A DNA stretch of 64,000 nucleotides, from NCBI GenBank assembly GCA_963774305.1, contig CAVZEM010000009.1, forward strand, positions 286,122 to 350,121, written 5' to 3'. Positions 31,521 through 39,157 of this stretch are shown one piece after another (position 1 is the stretch's first letter; each line of letters begins with the position of its first letter). The DNA is from DASUPK01 sp963774305 (GTDB lineage Bacteria > Actinomycetota > Thermoleophilia > Solirubrobacterales > 70-9). The position numbers and the translations under genes were made by a program. The notes below the pieces were generated by a model. It had not been told where the DNA came from, ran no database searches, and was given only the letters and a program-made list of their open reading frames with translations.

Positions 31521-32777
31521 CTAGAGCTCGAAGACGCGCCGGACGTCGAGCAGGGCGTCGATCAGGCGGTCGACCTCGGTGCGCGTGTTGTAGACAGCGA
31601 GGCTGGCGCGGGTGGTGGCGGGGACGCCGAGGCGCTGCATGAGCACCTGCGCGCAGTGGTGGCCGGCGCGAACCGCGACGCCGTGCCGGTCGAGGATCTC
31701 CGAGATGTCGTGTGCGTGCACGCCCTCCATGTCGAAGGAGACGATGCCGCCGCGGTCATCTCCGGCTGGCGGGCCGAAGACCGTGAGGTCCGGGACCTCC
31801 GCGATCCGCTCGAGCGCATAGGCCGTCAACTCCGCCTCGGCCGCGTGGATCGCGGGTAGCCCGAGCTCGTCGATCCAGCGAACCGCGGCACCGAAGCCGA
31901 CCGCCTCGCCGATCGCCGGCGTGCCTCCCTCGAACTTCGCGGGCAGGTCCGCCCAGGTGATCAGCTCCTTGGTGACCTTGCGGATCATCGAGCCGCCGCC
32001 GATGAAGGGCGGCATTTCCTCGAGCAGCTCCCGACGGCCGAACAGGGCGCCGATGCCTGTTGGCCCGTACATCTTGTGGGCGGTGACGGCATAGAAGTCG
32101 GCTCCGAGCTCGGCCATGTCCAGCTCGAGCTTGGGGCCGGACTGGGCGCCGTCCACCACCACGAGCGCACCGGCGTCGTGCGCCAGCCGTGCGATCTCCT
32201 CGACGGGGTTGATCGTGCCCAGGACGTTCGAGACGTGGGCGACGCAGACGAGCTTCGGGCCCTTCTCGAGCTGCGCCGCGAAGGCGTCCATGTCGAGCCG
32301 GCCGTCGTCCGTGATCGGGGCCCAGTCGAGGTGGGCCTCCTTCTCCTGGGTCAGCTGGTACCAGGGCACCACGTTCGAGTGGTGCTCCATCTCGGTGACG
32401 AGGATCCGGTCGCCGGCCTCGAGGTTGGTGCGGCCCCATGAGTACGCGACGAGATTGAGCGCCTCCGTCGCGTTGCGGACGAAGACGACCTCGCGGCGGT
32501 CAGCGCCGAGGTGCGAGGCCACGATCTCGCGGGCCTCCTCGTAGAGCGCCGTCGCCTCCTCGGAGAGCGTGTGGACACCGCGGTGGACGTTGGCGTTGTG
32601 CTCGCGCCAGTAGCGGTCGAGAGCGTCGATCACCGCGAGCGGCTTCTGGGCGGTCGCGCCGTTGTCGAGGTAGGCGAGGGGCTCACCATGGATCTGGCGA
32701 GCCAGGATCGGGAACTCGCTGCGGATTTCCTCGATGGACCGCGGCAGGGAGGGGGCTGTCGTCGCCGTCGGCTCCAT
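31521..32777 (-). CDS. sufS: Cysteine desulphurase SufS
   Basis: This 418-residue PLP enzyme removes sulphur from cysteine. The PLP lysine is in AVTAHKMYGPTGIG and the active-site cysteine in VRAGHHCAQVLMQ. The N-terminal pattern YLDNGATAQKP and the segment FVRNATEALNLVAYSWG are typical of the SufS subgroup. It is located between sufC and sufU with 9- and 14-bp gaps, all on the minus strand. Confidence 0.96.
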   Translation of the reverse strand: MEPTATTAPSLPRSIEEIRSEFPILARQIHGEPLAYLDNGATAQKPLAVIDALDRYWREHNANVHRGVHTLSEEATALYEEAREIVASHLGADRREVVFVRNATEALNLVAYSWGRTNLEAGDRILVTEMEHHSNVVPWYQLTQEKEAHLDWAPITDDGRLDMDAFAAQLEKGPKLVCVAHVSNVLGTINPVEEIARLAHDAGALVVVDGAQSGPKLELDMAELGADFYAVTAHKMYGPTGIGALFGRRELLEEMPPFIGGGSMIRKVTKELITWADLPAKFEGGTPAIGEAVGFGAAVRWIDELGLPAIHAAEAELTAYALERIAEVPDLTVFGPPAGDDRGGIVSFDMEGVHAHDISEILDRHGVAVRAGHHCAQVLMQRLGVPATTRASLAVYNTRTEVDRLIDALLDVRRVFEL

Positions 32778-32786
32778 CGTCAGGTA

Positions 32787-33557
32787 CTAGGCGGCCGCGC
32801 CGGCCTCCACCTCGTCCTTGATCCAGCCATAGCCCTTCTCCTCGAGCTGCTCGACCAGCTCGGGGCCGCCCTCCTTGACGATCCGGCCGTCGTAGAGGAC
32901 GTGCACGGCGTCGGGCTTGATCAGGTGGAGGATGCGCTGGTAATGGGTGATGATCAGGACACCCATCCCCGGGCCGGCGAACTTGTTGACGCCCTCGGCC
33001 ACGACCTGCAGGGCGTCGATGTCGAGGCCGGAGTCGGTCTCGTCGAGCACCGCCATGGCGGGCTGCAGCATCGCCAGCTGGAGGATCTCCATCCGCTTCT
33101 TCTCGCCTCCGGAGAATCCCTCGTTGAGGTAGCGCGAGGAGAAGTCCTTGGGGATGTTGGTGAGGGCCATCGCCTCCTCGGCCTGCTTGCGGAAGTCCTT
33201 GAGCTTGACCGGCTCCTCGCCGTCGGCCTCGCGGTGGGAGTTGACGATCATCCGCAGGTACTTGGCGACCGTCACGCCGGGGATCGCGACCGGGTACTGG
33301 AACGCCATGAAGAGGCCCATCCGGGAGCGCTCATCCGGCGCGGCCTCGGTGATGTCCTCGCCCTTGAACGTGATCGTCCCCTCGGTGACCTCGAGGCTCG
33401 GGTGACCCATGATGGCGTTGGCCAGCGTGGACTTGCCGGACCCGTTGGGCCCCATGAGCGCATGGATGCTGCCGCTGTCGACGTCGAGGCTGACGCCCCT
33501 GAGGATCTGCTTGCCCTCGGCGGTCACGTGCAGGTTGCGGATCTCGAGCTCTGCCAA
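32787..33557 (-). CDS. sufC: Fe-S assembly ATPase SufC
   Basis: This 256-residue ABC-type ATPase powers the SufBCD scaffold. Walker A is GPNGSGKST, the signature region is GFSGGEKKRMEIL and Walker B is MAVLDETDSGLD, which has the Glu-Thr-Asp-Ser form typical of SufC. The partner genes sufB and sufD lie 8 kb away in a second block, so the complex depends on two transcription units. It starts 31 bp downstream of the Rrf2 gene. Confidence 0.96.
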   Translation of the reverse strand: MAELEIRNLHVTAEGKQILRGVSLDVDSGSIHALMGPNGSGKSTLANAIMGHPSLEVTEGTITFKGEDITEAAPDERSRMGLFMAFQYPVAIPGVTVAKYLRMIVNSHREADGEEPVKLKDFRKQAEEAMALTNIPKDFSSRYLNEGFSGGEKKRMEILQLAMLQPAMAVLDETDSGLDIDALQVVAEGVNKFAGPGMGVLIITHYQRILHLIKPDAVHVLYDGRIVKEGGPELVEQLEEKGYGWIKDEVEAGAAA

Positions 33558-33588
33558 TTGGTACTCCTGGTTCTGTTCGAAGTTGTCG

Positions 33589-34068
33589 CTACGCCGCGGT
33601 GATCGCGGCGGCCTTGGGGGCGGACTCGGGTGCGTGGTGGTCGGAGAACTCGACCAGCTCGGCGAGGGTGGTGCCGGAGAGGGCCCTGGTGACCCCGCCC
33701 TGGACCCGCGTCCAGAGAAGCTTGGTTGCGCATGCGTGATCCCCGTCGGCCTCGTGCGAGCACGAGACCTTGCCCTCGGGATCCGGATGGAAGCACTCCA
33801 TCGGAGCGATCGCGCCCTCCAGCGCCTGAACCACCTCGAGCATCTCGATCTCGTCGGCGGGCCGCCCGAGGCGGTATCCCCCGTGGGCCCCGCGCTGGCT
33901 CTCGACCAGTCCGGCCTTGCGCAGCTTGGCGACCAGGTGCTCGAGGTAGGACAGGGGGAGACGCTCGGACTCGGCCACCGCGCTCAGCGCGACGGGGGCG
34001 CCGTCCTCCTGGCGGCCCAGCTCGACCATCAGCCGAACGCCGTATTCAGCTCGGGTGGAAAACAGCAT
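33589..34068 (-). CDS. Rrf2-family regulator, likely controller of the SUF genes
   Basis: This 159-residue protein has an Rrf2 winged helix (TRAEYGVRLMVELGRQ; HLVAKLRKAGLVESQRGAHG) and three cysteines in a loop (MECFHP, KVSCSHEADGDHAC) suited to holding a Fe-S cluster, as in IscR. The C-terminal extension is Ala/His-rich. It is first in the rrf2-sufC-sufS-sufU block, so cluster-sensing control of SUF expression is likely. An exact dyad overlapping its own start region (34071-34087) may be its operator. Confidence 0.88.
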   Translation of the reverse strand: MLFSTRAEYGVRLMVELGRQEDGAPVALSAVAESERLPLSYLEHLVAKLRKAGLVESQRGAHGGYRLGRPADEIEMLEVVQALEGAIAPMECFHPDPEGKVSCSHEADGDHACATKLLWTRVQGGVTRALSGTTLAELVEFSDHHAPESAPKAAAITAA

Positions 34069-34070
34069 CG

Positions 34071-34087
34071 CCGCTAAATCCTAGCGG
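34071..34087. promoter_or_regulatory. Dyad CCGCTA-N5-TAGCGG before the Rrf2 start
   Basis: A perfect 6-bp dyad with a 5-bp spacer ends 2 bp before the ATG of the Rrf2 gene. Its core GCTAAATCC resembles GCTAAAATCC in the promoter region of the rieske-sufBD block (minus strand, 24973-24982). A second perfect palindrome, CGAACCGGTTCG, is at 34105-34116. An autoregulatory operator is inferred. Confidence 0.45.
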
Positions 34088-34117
34088 AGAGGTCGGTTAT
34101 GGCTCGAACCGGTTCGT

Positions 34118-34588
34118 TCAGGCTGCGAGGGAATCGCGCGAGCGCGCCACCACGCCGCGCAGGACGTCCCGGAACGCCGCGTAGTTGCGCCCGCCGATCG
34201 CCGCGGCGTGGCGCGCCTCGATCTCGGCGACGATCTCATCGCCCCGCTGCAGCTGCCCGAGCCCGCGCTGGGTCGGAACGACGAGCTTGGCGCGACGGTC
34301 CGCCGGGTCTGGCCGCCGCTCGACGTAGCCGAGCTCCTCGAGCTCGTCCACGAGGCGACCGACGATCTGCTTGTGGCGGCCGGAGAGACGCGCCAGCTCG
34401 GTTGCCCGGATGCCGTCCTCGTCGAGGTAGGCGAGCACGGTCCAGTGGCGCGGATTGAGGTCGTCGTATCCCTCGGAGGCGAGCCGAGCGAACAGCTCCT
34501 CCTGGAGCGAGAAGGTCAGCTGGCTTGCCAGAACGCCCAGGTCCGGATTCCATTCCTGTCGTTCCCGGCGCCGTTTGGTGGTAGTCAC
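34118..34588 (-). CDS. MarR-family transcriptional regulator
   Basis: This 156-residue protein has the MarR winged-helix domain. DEDGIRATELARLSGRHKQI is the recognition region and RRPDPADRRAKLVVPTQRG is the wing with its typical DPADRR signature. The start is GTG 34588. It is divergent from htpX with a 121-bp gap that holds promoter-like sequence and a direct repeat, so it may control htpX or itself. Ligand unknown. Confidence 0.9.
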   Translation of the reverse strand: MTTTKRRRERQEWNPDLGVLASQLTFSLQEELFARLASEGYDDLNPRHWTVLAYLDEDGIRATELARLSGRHKQIVGRLVDELEELGYVERRPDPADRRAKLVVPTQRGLGQLQRGDEIVAEIEARHAAAIGGRNYAAFRDVLRGVVARSRDSLAA

Positions 34589-34608
34589 AGTTCGGAAAAG
34601 TAGCAGAA

Positions 34609-34666
34609 CGTGACGATTACGATCCGTGACGAACTCTTATTGCCCGTTGAGGCGCCTCCGTATACT
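34609..34666 (+). promoter_or_regulatory. Direct repeat and -10 element in the marR-htpX gap
   Basis: CGTGACGA occurs twice, at 34609-34616 and 34625-34632, 16 bp apart (about one and a half helical turns). A good -10 hexamer TATACT lies at 34661-34666, about 43 bp before the htpX ATG; its -35 is weak. The repeats could be a regulator site for htpX. Confidence 0.4.
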
Positions 34667-34709
34667 CGGATCGCAACCACCTCACGTTCCGAGAAGGAGA
34701 CCTTCGGAG

Positions 34710-35570
34710 ATGACAACCACCGGACGTTCCAACTGGCAGGCGACGTTCAAGACGGTGATCCTGCTCTCAGTCCTCGGCGGCATTCTGGTCGGCGCCGGGT
34801 ACCTGATCGGCGGGCCTTCGACCGCGCTGATCTTCCTGTTCATCGCTGTCGCCATCAACATGGGCAGCTGGTTCTTCAGCGACAAGATCGCCCTCGCCGC
34901 GGCCAGGGCGAAGCCCGTCTCTGAGGAGGAGGACCCGAGGCTGTACCAGATGGTGCGCGACCTCACCACCCGAGCCGGCCTGCCGATGCCGAGGCTCTAC
35001 GTGATTCCGCAGGAACAGCCGAACGCTTTTGCGACGGGCCGCAATCCGAAGCACTCCGCGGTCGCGGTGACCGCCGGGATTCGCAAGCTCCTCACTGAGG
35101 ATGAGCTGCGCGGGGTGCTCGCGCACGAGCTTGGACACGTCCGCAACCACGACATCCTGCTGACTTCGGTGGTCGCCACGATCGCGTCAGCCATCACCTG
35201 GATCGGCTACATGGTGCTCTGGATCGGTGGCGACGACGACTCGCCGCTCGGCATCATCGGCCCGCTTCTGCTCTGGCTGCTCGCTCCGATCGCGGCGGCG
35301 ATCATCCAGATGGCGATCTCGCGCCAGCGCGAGTTCTCGGCCGACGCGACCGGCGCGGAGATCTGTGGCAACCCCGAGTCGCTGGCCTCGGCGCTGCTGC
35401 GGCTCGAGTCCGGCGCACAGACGATGCCGATGCAGGTCAACCAGGCGACCGAGCCGCTCTACATCGTCAAGCCCTTCAAGGGCGGCGGCATCGCCTCCCT
35501 CTTCTCGACGCATCCGCCGATCGAGGAGCGTGTCCGCCGGCTGCGGCAGATGCGGCCGTCGATTGGCTAG
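34710..35570 (+). CDS. htpX: Zinc metalloprotease HtpX
   Basis: This 286-residue membrane metalloprotease of the M48B family takes part in membrane protein quality control. There are two N-terminal hydrophobic segments, then the zinc motif HELGH (139-143) in LAHELGHVRNHD and the third ligand Glu208 in SRQREFSADATG. A second pair of hydrophobic segments lies between these motifs. ATG 34710 is preceded by GAAGGAGA. The next gene starts 3 bp after its stop, suggesting cotranscription with the cupin. Confidence 0.95.
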   Translation: MTTTGRSNWQATFKTVILLSVLGGILVGAGYLIGGPSTALIFLFIAVAINMGSWFFSDKIALAAARAKPVSEEEDPRLYQMVRDLTTRAGLPMPRLYVIPQEQPNAFATGRNPKHSAVAVTAGIRKLLTEDELRGVLAHELGHVRNHDILLTSVVATIASAITWIGYMVLWIGGDDDSPLGIIGPLLLWLLAPIAAAIIQMAISRQREFSADATGAEICGNPESLASALLRLESGAQTMPMQVNQATEPLYIVKPFKGGGIASLFSTHPPIEERVRRLRQMRPSIG

Positions 35571-35573
35571 GGC

Positions 35574-36017
35574 GTGGCATATCGAGTGTTGAATTCGGGG
35601 GACGCCTTCTGGCGTCCCTCGAACCAGATGAAGGTCGAGAACACCGACCTCGCCAAGCAGCTGGGGGCCGAGACGCTGGGCGCCAGGCTCTGGCGGCTGC
35701 ACCCCGGCCAGGCGAGCACCTGGCACCGGCACTTCTCCGAGCACGAGCTCTACCTGCTGCTCGAGGGCGAGGGCCGGGTGCGGGTCGGCGACGAGGTGAT
35801 CACCCTGAGGCCGATGTCGGCTTTGCTGGTCGAGCCCGAGCACACCCGCCAGCTCTTCAACGACACGGACACCGACGCCCTCTGGCTGGTCGTCGGGGCG
35901 CCCCCAGAGGGCATGGGGAGCACGCTCGAGATGACCGGGGAGCAGCTCGCCGCGATGTATCCAGACGGTCCCAAGGCGTTGCCGCCCGAGCTTGGCGGGG
36001 GCCAATTCGACGGCTGA
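35574..36017 (+). CDS. Cupin-domain protein
   Basis: This 147-residue single-domain cupin has the first motif GQASTWHRHFSEHELYLLLEG, with His and Glu metal ligands, and a second motif around VEPEHTRQLFND. The metal site appears complete, so an enzyme (isomerase or dioxygenase) or a sensor is possible. Start GTG 35574, right after htpX. The C-terminal 30 residues are Pro/Gly-rich. Substrate unknown. Confidence 0.8.
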   Translation: MAYRVLNSGDAFWRPSNQMKVENTDLAKQLGAETLGARLWRLHPGQASTWHRHFSEHELYLLLEGEGRVRVGDEVITLRPMSALLVEPEHTRQLFNDTDTDALWLVVGAPPEGMGSTLEMTGEQLAAMYPDGPKALPPELGGGQFDG

Positions 36018-36048
36018 GTCACGCAGCGGCGCGCGGCTCGGATCCGGC

Positions 36049-36054
36049 TATACT
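36049..36054 (+). promoter_or_regulatory. Possible -10 element before the rhodanese gene
   Basis: TATACT lies 37 bp before the ATG at 36091 in the only AT-rich part of the gap (36045-36085). No good -35 hexamer is present at the expected distance. It may start the sulphur-transfer transcription unit. Confidence 0.35.
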
Positions 36055-36090
36055 TTTTGAAGTCATGAAACCCGATCAGGATTTGGGACT

Positions 36091-36555
36091 ATGAGTTCCG
36101 TGGAGATGCCCCGCAAGTACGTGCCGCCACCCATCGAGCTCGTCAAGAGCCGGATCGAGGAGCTGCTGCCTCCCGCCGCCAAGGAGGAGATCGATGGAGG
36201 CGCCATCCTGATCGACGTCCGCGATCCCGAGCGCTACGAGGCCGGTCACCTGGAGGGCGCGATCAACGTCCCCGCCGGCGAGAGCGCCCGCGATGCCCAT
36301 GACGGCTCCTACGCGGAGGCGATCGAGGAGGCCGGCGCCGGTCCCGACGACCGGGTGATCCTGGTCTGCGGGGAGGGCAACCGGTCGGCGCGCGCAGCGG
36401 ACGCGCTCCAGAACGAGCACGACTTCAAGCATGCGGCCTCCATCATCGGCGGGTCGAAGCTCTGGAACGAGCTTGGCTATCCCGTCGAAGGAGAGATCGC
36501 GATCGGCGACGAAGAGGCCGAGACAGATTTGGAAGGCGAGGAGGACACAACCTGA
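36091..36555 (+). CDS. Rhodanese-domain sulphurtransferase
   Basis: This 154-residue single-domain rhodanese has the active-site loop CGEGNRSA with Cys93 as the persulphide carrier. The N-terminal ILIDVRDPERYEAGHLEGAI is the classic family start. A helical N-terminal extension of about 40 residues and an acidic C-terminal tail (EEAETDLEGEED) flank the domain. Its stop overlaps the ATG of the rhodanese-ThiF gene, so the two probably work on the same sulphur-transfer pathway. Confidence 0.9.
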   Translation: MSSVEMPRKYVPPPIELVKSRIEELLPPAAKEEIDGGAILIDVRDPERYEAGHLEGAINVPAGESARDAHDGSYAEAIEEAGAGPDDRVILVCGEGNRSARAADALQNEHDFKHAASIIGGSKLWNELGYPVEGEIAIGDEEAETDLEGEEDTT

Positions 36556-37724
36556 TGGCCAGCACCGAGACGATCGAGCAGGTCAAGGAGCGGATCGAGG
36601 AGGTCGATCCCGCCGAGGCCCAGGAGGAGGTCAAGCGCGGCGACGTCGCCCTGATCGACACCCGCGAGCCCTATGAGCACCTGGAGGCCCACATCGAGGG
36701 TTCCGAGCTGGTTCGGCCCGCCGACGTGACCGATCGCATCGAGGAGGTCGTCCCCGACCACTCTCAGCGGGTGCTGCTCTACTGCGCTTCGGGCAACCGC
36801 TCCGCCCGCGCCGCCGACGAGCTGCGCGAGCTCGGCTACGAGAACGCCGCGTCGGTTCGGGGAGGGATCAAGGCCTGGGAGGCCGAGGGCCTTCCGGTCG
36901 TGATGGCGGAGGGCATGACCCCCGAGCAGCGCAACCGCTACTCGCGCCACACCCTGCTTCCCGAGGTCGGCGTCGAGGGTCAGCTCAAGATGCTGAACGC
37001 CAAGGTGCTCCTGCTCGGCGCCGGCGGGCTCGGCGCTCCCTCCGCCCTCTATCTGGCGGCGGCCGGCATCGGCACGCTCGGCCTGGTCGACGACGACGAG
37101 GTCGACGAGTCGAACCTGCAGCGCCAGGTGATCCACAACACCGAGCGGATCGGCCAGCCCAAGACCGAGTCGGCGCGCAAGACGATCGAGGCGCTCAACC
37201 CCGACGTCCAGGTCATCGAGCACCGGACCCGCCTCGATGCCACCAACATCATCGACATCATCAAGGACTACGACGTGATCGTCGACGGGGCGGACAACTT
37301 CCCGACCCGGTACCTGCTCAACGACGCCTCGGTGCGGTTGCGCAAGCCGGTCGTCTCCGCGTCGATTCTCGCCTTCGACGGTCAGATCTCCACCTTCGTG
37401 CCGTACGAGGGCCCCTGCTACCGCTGCCTCTACCCGACGCCGCCCCCCGCCGAGCTCGCCCCGAGCTGCGGGGCCGCCGGCGTGCTCGGCGTGATGGCCG
37501 GCGTCATGGGCCTGCTGCAGGCGAACGAGGTCATCAAGCTGGTCGCCGGGATCGGCGAGCCGCTGATCGGTCGCCTGCTGCTCTACGACTCGCTCGGCAC
37601 GCACTTCACCGAGCTCAAGGTCCGCAGGGACCCGGAGTGCCCGATCTGCGGCCCGAACGCCCAGGAGATCCCGGAGTCGGAGATGGGCAAGTTCCCCGAC
37701 TACGAGCTCTTCTGCGCGGCCTAG
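36555..37724 (+). CDS. Rhodanese-ThiF/MoeB fusion (adenylyltransferase/sulphurtransferase)
   Basis: This 389-residue protein has an N-terminal rhodanese domain (about 15-115; loop CASGNRSA with Cys77) and a C-terminal ThiF/MoeB E1-like domain (about 125-385). The nucleotide motif is LLLGAGGLGAPSALYLAAAG. The zinc cysteines are CYRC and CPIC. E1-like enzymes adenylate the Gly-Gly end of a small sulphur carrier, and the rhodanese then supplies the sulphur. In MoeZ and MOCS3 the rhodanese is at the C-terminus, so the order here is reversed. The likely partner is the carrier encoded at 37839. Moco, thiamin or CysO-type cysteine synthesis are all possible uses. Confidence 0.88.
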   Translation: MASTETIEQVKERIEEVDPAEAQEEVKRGDVALIDTREPYEHLEAHIEGSELVRPADVTDRIEEVVPDHSQRVLLYCASGNRSARAADELRELGYENAASVRGGIKAWEAEGLPVVMAEGMTPEQRNRYSRHTLLPEVGVEGQLKMLNAKVLLLGAGGLGAPSALYLAAAGIGTLGLVDDDEVDESNLQRQVIHNTERIGQPKTESARKTIEALNPDVQVIEHRTRLDATNIIDIIKDYDVIVDGADNFPTRYLLNDASVRLRKPVVSASILAFDGQISTFVPYEGPCYRCLYPTPPPAELAPSCGAAGVLGVMAGVMGLLQANEVIKLVAGIGEPLIGRLLLYDSLGTHFTELKVRRDPECPICGPNAQEIPESEMGKFPDYELFCAA

Positions 37725-37811
37725 CGACCACAAGCCCGCTCTCCTTGGAGCGGCTGCTTGCAGCCGCGACTTGTGCTTCGGGCGCAGCTGGTCGCGACTG
37801 ATGGCGAAGCC
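37724..37811 (+). terminator. Structured 3'-end element with nested hairpins
   Basis: GCGACCA beginning on the G of the TAG (37724-37730) pairs with TGGTCGC (37789-37795). GACTGAT and GGC GAA GCC (37803-37811) then follow. Inside the large loop is a perfect 8-bp hairpin, GCGGCTGC-TT-GCAGCCGC (37750-37767). The outer stem plus GGCGNAGCC matches the elements at 6329 and 16134. It could be a terminator or a leader of the MoaD-like gene. Confidence 0.5.
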
Positions 37812-37838
37812 GATCAACCAGTAGGTTTCCGAATCCCC

Positions 37839-38111
37839 ATGCCGACGATCAAGGTGCCACCAGTGCTGCGCCAGCAGACCGACGGCGAGGCCGAGGTCAG
37901 CGTCGACGGCGCGACCGTCGGCGACGCGCTTCGCGCCCTCGCCGAGCGCTATCCGTCGACGAAGGACCAGCTCTTCTCGCCGGAGGGCGAGCTCAACCGG
38001 TACGTCAACGTCTATCTCAACGACGAGGACGTCCGGGTGCTCGACGGGCTCGACACGGGCGCCTCGGAGTCGGACACCGTTGTGATCCTGCCCGCCATGG
38101 CCGGCGGCTAG
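37839..38111 (+). CDS. MoaD/ThiS-family sulphur carrier, CysO-like
   Basis: This 90-residue ubiquitin-like protein starts MPTIKVPPVLRQQTDGEAEV and ends VVILPAMAGG. The terminal Gly-Gly is the site of adenylation and thiocarboxylation by an E1-like enzyme. The pattern VNVYLNDEDVR in the middle is typical of the MoaD/CysO group. Together with the rhodanese-ThiF fusion it forms a sulphur-carrier pair. I see no cysM- or mec-like gene next to it, so cysteine synthesis is only one option beside molybdopterin synthesis. Its stop overlaps the convergent glycosyltransferase gene. Confidence 0.9.
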   Translation: MPTIKVPPVLRQQTDGEAEVSVDGATVGDALRALAERYPSTKDQLFSPEGELNRYVNVYLNDEDVRVLDGLDTGASESDTVVILPAMAGG

Positions 38112-39097
38112 GGGTTGCGGACCGCGGCGGTCCGCGACCAGACGCGGTTGCGCCGTAGGGCGCCCCTCAGTCCCGTCCGCCGCTGCAGCTCGATCGGCCT
38201 TCTCCTCGGAGCGCCGGCTCGCCGATAGGAGCGCCACTGCCGCATCCCCGCGACGCGACCCCGAAGCGGGGCGAGCGTGCGCTCGGTGAGCGCGACGAAG
38301 ACCACGTAGGCCGCGTCGTAGGCGATCATCCAGATCCAGCGCCTCCGTAGGAGGGCGGCGTCCGCGTTCTTGGCGAGCAGGCGCACGCGGTTGCGGCCGC
38401 CGAGGTAGTACTTGCGATCCGAGAAGTGCTGGAGCGTCGCCGAGTGGTGGTGGTTGACGATCGCTCCGGGGACGTAGAGGCAGGACCAGCCTCGCATCCG
38501 TGCCCGCCAGGCAACGTCGGCGTCCTCGAGGTACGCGTAGAAGGACCGGTCGAACCCCCCGATTTCCTCGAGCATCTCGCGGGAGTAGAGGACCGCCGCG
38601 GCGGAGCCGCCGAAGACCTCGGTGACCTCGCGCTCCGATTCGGTCACCGGCTCGCCCAGGAGACGGTCCTGAGTCACGCCAAGGTCGTCAATTACCAGTC
38701 CCGCCGAGTTGATGGTGCCGGGGTCGTGGGCGAAGCGCAGCTGCGGGGTGACGGAGCCGACGCGCGCCCCGGATCGAGCAACGCGGAGCAGCTCCGCGAT
38801 GCTCGAGGGGTCGAGGGTCGTGTCGTCATTGAGGAGCAGGACCCAGTCGCCGTCGCTCGCCTCGATGCCGTCGCTGACGGCACCGCTGAAGCCGACACGA
38901 TGAGGGAGATCGATGGTCCGGCCCCGCGGGTCGTGCGCGGCAACGATCGGCGCGGGGCTCTCGGGATTGCCGTCATTGACGACGATCAGCTCGAAATCCT
39001 CATCCAGTGCGCTACGCGCCTCCATCAGTGACGCGAGGCAAGCGTCGAGCAGGTCAAACCTGCTCCGTGTCGGGATCACGATCGAGACGGTGCTCAT
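38108..39097 (-). CDS. Glycosyltransferase family 2
   Basis: This 329-residue GT2 protein resembles rhamnosyltransferases of the WbbL type. The N-terminal nucleotide-sugar fold is STVSIVIPTRSRFDLLDACL, the metal-binding DxD-like motif is LLLNDDTTLDP and the acceptor region is FYAYLEDADVAWRARMRG. A basic C-terminal stretch of about 80 residues may attach to the membrane surface. It is the leftmost gene of the polysaccharide island and is convergent with the MoaD-like gene. Confidence 0.9.
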   Translation of the reverse strand: MSTVSIVIPTRSRFDLLDACLASLMEARSALDEDFELIVVNDGNPESPAPIVAAHDPRGRTIDLPHRVGFSGAVSDGIEASDGDWVLLLNDDTTLDPSSIAELLRVARSGARVGSVTPQLRFAHDPGTINSAGLVIDDLGVTQDRLLGEPVTESEREVTEVFGGSAAAVLYSREMLEEIGGFDRSFYAYLEDADVAWRARMRGWSCLYVPGAIVNHHHSATLQHFSDRKYYLGGRNRVRLLAKNADAALLRRRWIWMIAYDAAYVVFVALTERTLAPLRGRVAGMRQWRSYRRAGAPRRRPIELQRRTGLRGALRRNRVWSRTAAVRNP

Positions 39098-39157
39098 TTG
39101 AGCCGGACGTCCTCGAGCGTCCGAGCATCGGTGGGGCGGGTCGAGGGCACCAGCATC

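Noticed and set aside
34105..34140. tRNA gene suggested by GGTTCG near a GC stem
   Set aside because: No cloverleaf can be drawn around it, and it is the end of marR plus a palindrome.
37724..37838. Molybdenum cofactor riboswitch before the MoaD-like gene
   Set aside because: The region is structured, but I do not see the conserved Moco riboswitch core, and the same outer element occurs after unrelated genes.
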